Source of the DNA: DATEZO01 sp035255485
GTDB lineage: Bacteria; Pseudomonadota; Gammaproteobacteria; Burkholderiales; Burkholderiaceae_D
NCBI GenBank assembly: GCA_035255485.1
Contig: DATEZO010000104.1
Location: 1-9,357, forward strand
DNA: 9,357 nt
Direction of reading: 5' to 3'
Below, in pieces: positions 7,146-9,357 of this stretch. Numbering within the stretch: the stretch's first letter is position 1; the number at the start of each line of letters is the position of its first letter. The translations under genes and the position numbers were made by a program. The notes below the pieces were generated by a model that was given only the letters and a program-made list of their open reading frames with translations, was not told the DNA's origin and did no database searches.

Positions 7146-8455
7146 TTCGAACCTTCTTCCAAAATAGCGGCGCGCCATGCCGCAAGCGACTTTGCGTAAT
7201 CGGACTGCGCCGAGACGGCCTCCAGCTGCGTACTGCGGTAGGTGCGCCGGGCGTCCAGCACGTCCATCACACTGATGGCGCCGTTCCTGAATGCGTATTC
7301 CGCCGCGTCGGTCGATTTTTTGGCCGCCGGCAGCAGCTCATGCTGGTATCGCTGAACGTGCTCGGCCGCCGCCTTGATGTCATGCAGAGTGCGTAACAAC
7401 TCGTTGCGTGCCGCACCTCGTGTCTTCTCGAGGTTCACCCGGGCCGTTTCCAGTGCCACCTGTGCGCTGCGGATTTCCCCGGCGAAGTCGTAACGCGTGA
7501 ATAGCGGGACCTGGATAGCCACGCCATAACTGTTGCCGCTACCCTGTCCATTGAAAGCGCTGACGGGATAATGCTCGAACTGCACACCAACCGAGACGTC
7601 CCGCACCCTGGACGCTTGCGCCAGCCTACTGGCCGCATCGGCTGCATCCACGCGAGCACGGGCCGCCCGGATATCCGGACGCTGCTCGATCAGCCTGCCA
7701 ATACCTGCATCGGTGACGACCTGCTGCGGATCCGGCCATGGATCGGTAGCCTGAATGGCGCCCTCCTGTGGCTCGATACCCATGAGCAGCGCAAGTGCAA
7801 GTTGAGCTTTTGCCAGGTCTGCCTTAGCCTGACGTGCATCATTCCTGGCCCGCAGCGCGTCAACTTGGATGCGTTCAACCTCGGCACCGGCGATATCACC
7901 CGCCTCCTTCCGCTTCTGTGCGGCTGCGACGGTGCCATCAAACAGCAGAGCGCTGTCCGCGGTCGTGCGCTGCCGCTCCTGGGCGGCCAGCAAATCATAG
8001 TAGGCCTGGCTCACGCTGATCCGTAGCTGACGTTGTGCTTCGCCGAGATCGGCACGCGAGGCGCGTTCCAGGCTGGCAGCGTTTTCCGAACGCAGTTCGC
8101 GCTTTCCTCCGCGCTCGATCAACTGGTCAACACGGATGGTGGTATCCACCGCCTTATCGCGCAGCCCACCGGCACCGATGCCCTGGTGCGGATTGATATT
8201 GGCCGTCTGGACGGTCAGGGCGGGATTCGGCGCGGCATTTGCGCTGATGCGCGCGGCATCAGCACTATCCACGGCAAGTGCAGACAGTTTCACGTCATGA
8301 TTCCGTTCGACCGCAATGGCAATGGCGCGCGATAGCGACAAGTTCGTCAACTCCTCCGGCAACAACGCAGCATGTGCGACAAAAGGAAGGCAAAAGAGGA
8401 GTCCTGCGGCCAATCTGCGGAGAGCGGCCACAGGAATGATGTCAGTTCGTGCCAT
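7142..8455 (-). CDS. Outer-membrane factor of the RND pump, TolC/CzcC-like
   Basis: A 437-residue OEP/TolC-family channel subunit. The N-terminus has Arg13-Arg14, a hydrophobic run (15-27) and a likely signal-peptidase I site after AHA (27-29). Cys22 is preceded by Phe, so it does not make a lipobox, and the protein is probably not a lipoprotein, unlike CusC. Two OEP repeats are visible: about 40-230 (starting SLSRAIAIAVERNHDV) and about 250-432 (starting LIEQRPDIRAARARVDAAD). Helix-rich, Ala/Arg-rich segments and the family elements VPLFTRYDFAGEI (317-328) and NGAISVMDVLDARRTY (391-406) are present. It is first of the C-B-A set and overlaps the adaptor by 4 bp. The ATG at 8455 has only a weak Shine-Dalgarno context; I found no better in-frame start that would keep the signal peptide. 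Confidence 0.93.
   Translation of the reverse strand: MARTDIIPVAALRRLAAGLLFCLPFVAHAALLPEELTNLSLSRAIAIAVERNHDVKLSALAVDSADAARISANAAPNPALTVQTANINPHQGIGAGGLRDKAVDTTIRVDQLIERGGKRELRSENAASLERASRADLGEAQRQLRISVSQAYYDLLAAQERQRTTADSALLFDGTVAAAQKRKEAGDIAGAEVERIQVDALRARNDARQAKADLAKAQLALALLMGIEPQEGAIQATDPWPDPQQVVTDAGIGRLIEQRPDIRAARARVDAADAASRLAQASRVRDVSVGVQFEHYPVSAFNGQGSGNSYGVAIQVPLFTRYDFAGEIRSAQVALETARVNLEKTRGAARNELLRTLHDIKAAAEHVQRYQHELLPAAKKSTDAAEYAFRNGAISVMDVLDARRTYRSTQLEAVSAQSDYAKSLAAWRAAILEEGSK
7152..7160 (-). promoter_or_regulatory. Strong ribosome binding site for the adaptor gene
   Basis: GGAAGAAGG ends 6 bases before the ATG at 7145, within the last codons of the outer-membrane factor gene. It decides the start in favour of 7145 over 7178 and indicates efficient coupled re-initiation at the ATGA junction. 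Confidence 0.75.
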
Positions 8456-8502
8456 GAGCGACGTTGCGGAGGGATATTCGGATCGCCAACGTTACGCCGG
8501 CA

Positions 8503-8517
8503 GGCTTGCGAATACCT
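8503..8517 (-). repeat. Direct repeat copy 1 in the efflux promoter region
   Basis: GGCTTGCGAATACCT on the + strand (minus-strand reading AGGTATTCGCAAGCC). It matches the copy at 8598-8613 except for one missing G. It begins 48 bases upstream of the outer-membrane factor ATG and lies just downstream, in the direction of transcription, of the tandem CTGACA site. It could contain part of the promoter: TATTCG at 8509-8514 is a possible -10 element, with weak support. Confidence 0.5.
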
Positions 8518-8526
8518 GAAGGGAAG

Positions 8527-8543
8527 CTGACAAACTGCTGACA
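8527..8543 (-). promoter_or_regulatory. Candidate response-regulator box, tandem CTGACA-N5-CTGACA
   Basis: Two identical hexamers, CTGACA at 8527-8532 and 8538-8543 (TGTCAG on the coding strand), lie exactly 11 bp apart, 72 bp upstream of the first efflux gene. Tandem hexamers separated by 5 bases are the known arrangement for OmpR/PhoB-family operators such as the PmrA box. The locus encodes such a regulator, so this is the leading operator candidate. Binding itself is inferred. Confidence 0.5.
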
Positions 8544-8578
8544 CCGGCGGAATGTGGTACCGGAGAAGGGTTATTTCT

Positions 8579-8625
8579 GCATGATGGGGCCTGTCCCGGC
8601 TTGCGGAATACCTAATGCATCATGC
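8579..8625. repeat. Inverted repeat upstream of the efflux operon
   Basis: GCATGATG (8579-8586) and CATCATGC (8618-8625) are perfect 8-bp inverted arms with 31 bases between them. The second direct repeat copy (8598-8613) lies inside the loop. It could be a bipartite operator or a long-loop hairpin in the leader; no further evidence is visible. Confidence 0.3.
8598..8613 (-). repeat. Direct repeat copy 2 in the efflux promoter region
   Basis: GGCTTGCGGAATACCT on the + strand, matching the copy at 8503-8517 with one extra G, 95 bp further upstream of the efflux genes. Both copies have the same orientation and lie only in this intergenic region. I did not see other close copies in the window. 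Confidence 0.5.
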
Positions 8626-8705
8626 CATTCTGCAGGCGACGCTAGCGAGGAATCGTCCGCTACAGGCATGCCGCTGGCGCCACGCGGGGAACACAAGGGT
8701 ATAGA

Positions 8706-9080
8706 TCAGTGATGCGACTTCCGGAACAGCCCGGAAACGACAAGCGCAATACCCGCTACGATGAACAGGATCGGTAACACGCCGCCCGGTATCAACACGC
8801 CGGCACCATACTGGATGCTCAACAGTTCGACGACGCCCCAGGCAAGGAACACAATCCCGATGATTATCCAGAACCGTTCCACGGGCAACGTGAAATATTT
8901 CCGCGCCACCTGCCCGCCGACAATGATGATGCCCACGCCGATGAGCCCGATTCCCCAGCTGACATTGGCGAGAAAAGCCACCCCCATCCAGATCAGGAAA
9001 ATGCCCCAGCCTACGGCGTCGATCTTCTGGAGCAAGGCCTGTTTGCTGTCAGTCAATTGGTCGTGACGAAGTTCAGCCAT
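8706..9080 (-). CDS. Small four-helix membrane protein of unknown function
   Basis: A 124-residue protein that I do not recognise by name. A hydrophilic N-terminus (1-20, MAELRHDQLT...) is followed by four hydrophobic segments at about 22-40, 42-58, 69-89 and 96-117, and a short basic, His-ended tail (FRKSHH). The paired helices rich in Gly, Ile and Val resemble small integral membrane proteins of the LiaI/LiaF-like or DUF5668-like kind, but this is only a resemblance. Two adjacent ATG codons exist (9083 and 9080); the second is chosen because GGAGG lies 6 bases upstream. An in-frame ATG at 9131 has no such site. It is on the same strand as the efflux operon, 250 bp upstream of it, with promoter-like features between, so it is probably a separate transcript. 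Confidence 0.75.
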   Translation of the reverse strand: MAELRHDQLTDSKQALLQKIDAVGWGIFLIWMGVAFLANVSWGIGLIGVGIIIVGGQVARKYFTLPVERFWIIIGIVFLAWGVVELLSIQYGAGVLIPGGVLPILFIVAGIALVVSGLFRKSHH

Positions 9081-9086
9081 CATCCA

Positions 9087-9091
9087 CCTCC
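9087..9091 (-). promoter_or_regulatory. Ribosome binding site deciding the start of the small membrane protein
   Basis: GGAGG, within a longer G-rich run (9084-9093), lies 6 bases before the ATG at 9080 and 3 bases before the ATG at 9083. It rules against the longer ATG at 9131 and favours the second of the two adjacent start codons. Confidence 0.7.
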
Positions 9092-9120
9092 CCGGTTGCC
9101 GAGAGTATCTGACAACCAGT

Positions 9121-9141
9121 TTAGGCAGCATGCCGGCCTAA
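9121..9141. repeat. Short hairpin upstream of the small membrane protein gene
   Basis: TTAGGC (9121-9126) and GCCTAA (9136-9141) form a perfect 6-bp stem with a 9-base loop, 41 bp upstream of the ATG at 9080. It could be an operator dyad, or part of the end of the preceding transcript. There is no T-tract. Confidence 0.3.
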
Positions 9142-9158
9142 GGTCCTTCATTGACCCA

Positions 9159-9183
9159 ACGGTTTGATTTTCCGCAAACCCGT
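9159..9183 (-). terminator. Possible terminator hairpin after the edge-truncated gene
   Basis: ACGGTTTG (9159-9166) pairs with CAAACCCGT (9175-9183) through 8 bp with one bulged C and an 8-base loop. It begins 9 bases after the minus-strand stop at 9193-9195, where a terminator is expected, but is not followed by a T-tract, so it is a weak candidate. Confidence 0.35.
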
Positions 9184-9192
9184 CAGTCCATG

Positions 9193-9357
9193 TCAGCCCT
9201 TTGCGCGACGAAGAACGCGCCAGGAAACCATCGAGGCAATGCCCGCTCCCAGCAGGATGATTCCCATCGATGCCGCCGAACCGGAAGGCATGGTGGTGAT
9301 GAGCACGCTGCCAGCCGACCCGGCGCCCATCCTCAGGCAACTGATGAGTGCCGCGCC
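9193..9357 (-). CDS. C-terminal end of an unrecognised protein with a terminal membrane helix (partial)
   Basis: An open frame of 54 codons plus TGA enters from the right edge; the true start is outside the window. The visible tail has a Gly/Ala/Ser-rich stretch, a hydrophobic helix (ASMGIILLGAGIASMVSW, about residues 29-46 of the visible part) and a basic end, RVLRRAKG. A helix followed by a cluster of arginines at the very C-terminus resembles a C-terminal membrane anchor or a cell-surface sorting tail, but no PEP or LPxTG-like motif is seen. A candidate terminator hairpin follows the stop, which supports this frame. The competing frame (9080-9340) lacks hydrophobic pattern and a ribosome binding site. 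The function cannot be assigned. Confidence 0.45.
   Translation of the reverse strand, partial: GAALISCLRMGAGSAGSVLITTMPSGSAASMGIILLGAGIASMVSWRVLRRAKG

Noticed and set aside
8671..8687. GC-rich hairpin around TGGCGCCA as a terminator of the small membrane protein gene
   Set aside because: The stem (CCGC/GCGG plus the palindrome, with a bulge) has a very short loop and no T-tract after it on the minus strand, so I could not support it as a terminator.
9080..9340. Minus-strand open frame of 86 codons with a HHHH run
   Set aside because: It starts at a TTG with no ribosome binding site and overlaps both the hydrophobic partial frame ending at 9193 and the ATG of the small membrane protein. Its composition is not protein-like.
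1..9357. Mobile element, CRISPR array, tRNA or rRNA
   Set aside because: I found no transposase-like protein, terminal repeats with target duplication, regularly spaced repeats, or recognisable RNA gene sequence on either strand.

Overview
The window looks like a chromosomal or accessory segment of a beta-proteobacterium, probably Burkholderiales (Oxalobacteraceae- or Burkholderiaceae-like). I infer this from the high G+C with GC-rich third positions, the TctD/TctE-like two-component pair typical of that group, and the style of the RND efflux proteins. This placement is by eye; I ran no search.

Layout. Positions 38-688 (+) hold a small SagB-type nitroreductase-family protein. It converges on a long set of minus-strand genes. 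Read in the direction of transcription (right to left) these are: the C-terminal end of an unrecognised membrane-anchored protein cut by the right edge (9193-9357); a small four-helix membrane protein (8706-9080); a 250-bp regulatory stretch (8456-8705); an outer-membrane factor (7142-8455); a periplasmic adaptor (5994-7145); a heavy-metal-type RND pump (2900-6004); a 98-bp gap; an OmpR/PhoB-type response regulator (2133-2801); and its sensor kinase (730-2133).

How the genes fit together. The C-B-A genes overlap (4 bp and 11 bp) and encode a complete CzcCBA/CusCBA-like tripartite exporter. The pump's fourth transmembrane helix carries the DFG-x3-DGA signature of the divalent-cation HME pumps rather than the form in the Cu(I)/Ag(I) pumps, so Zn/Co/Cd/Ni-type substrates are more likely than copper. 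The regulator and kinase overlap by one base and lie downstream of the pump; they probably control it. The kinase resembles the TctE family (2CSK_N-type sensor region) and has two periplasmic cysteines. A tandem CTGACA-N5-CTGACA site upstream of the outer-membrane factor has the 11-bp pitch favoured by OmpR-family regulators and is the best candidate operator.

I see no insertion sequence, CRISPR array, tRNA or rRNA, and no obviously broken gene. The main content is a recognisable metal-efflux locus. The less explained parts are its promoter region, with several repeats, and the kinase/pump pairing. I do not see convincing evidence of a wholly new system.
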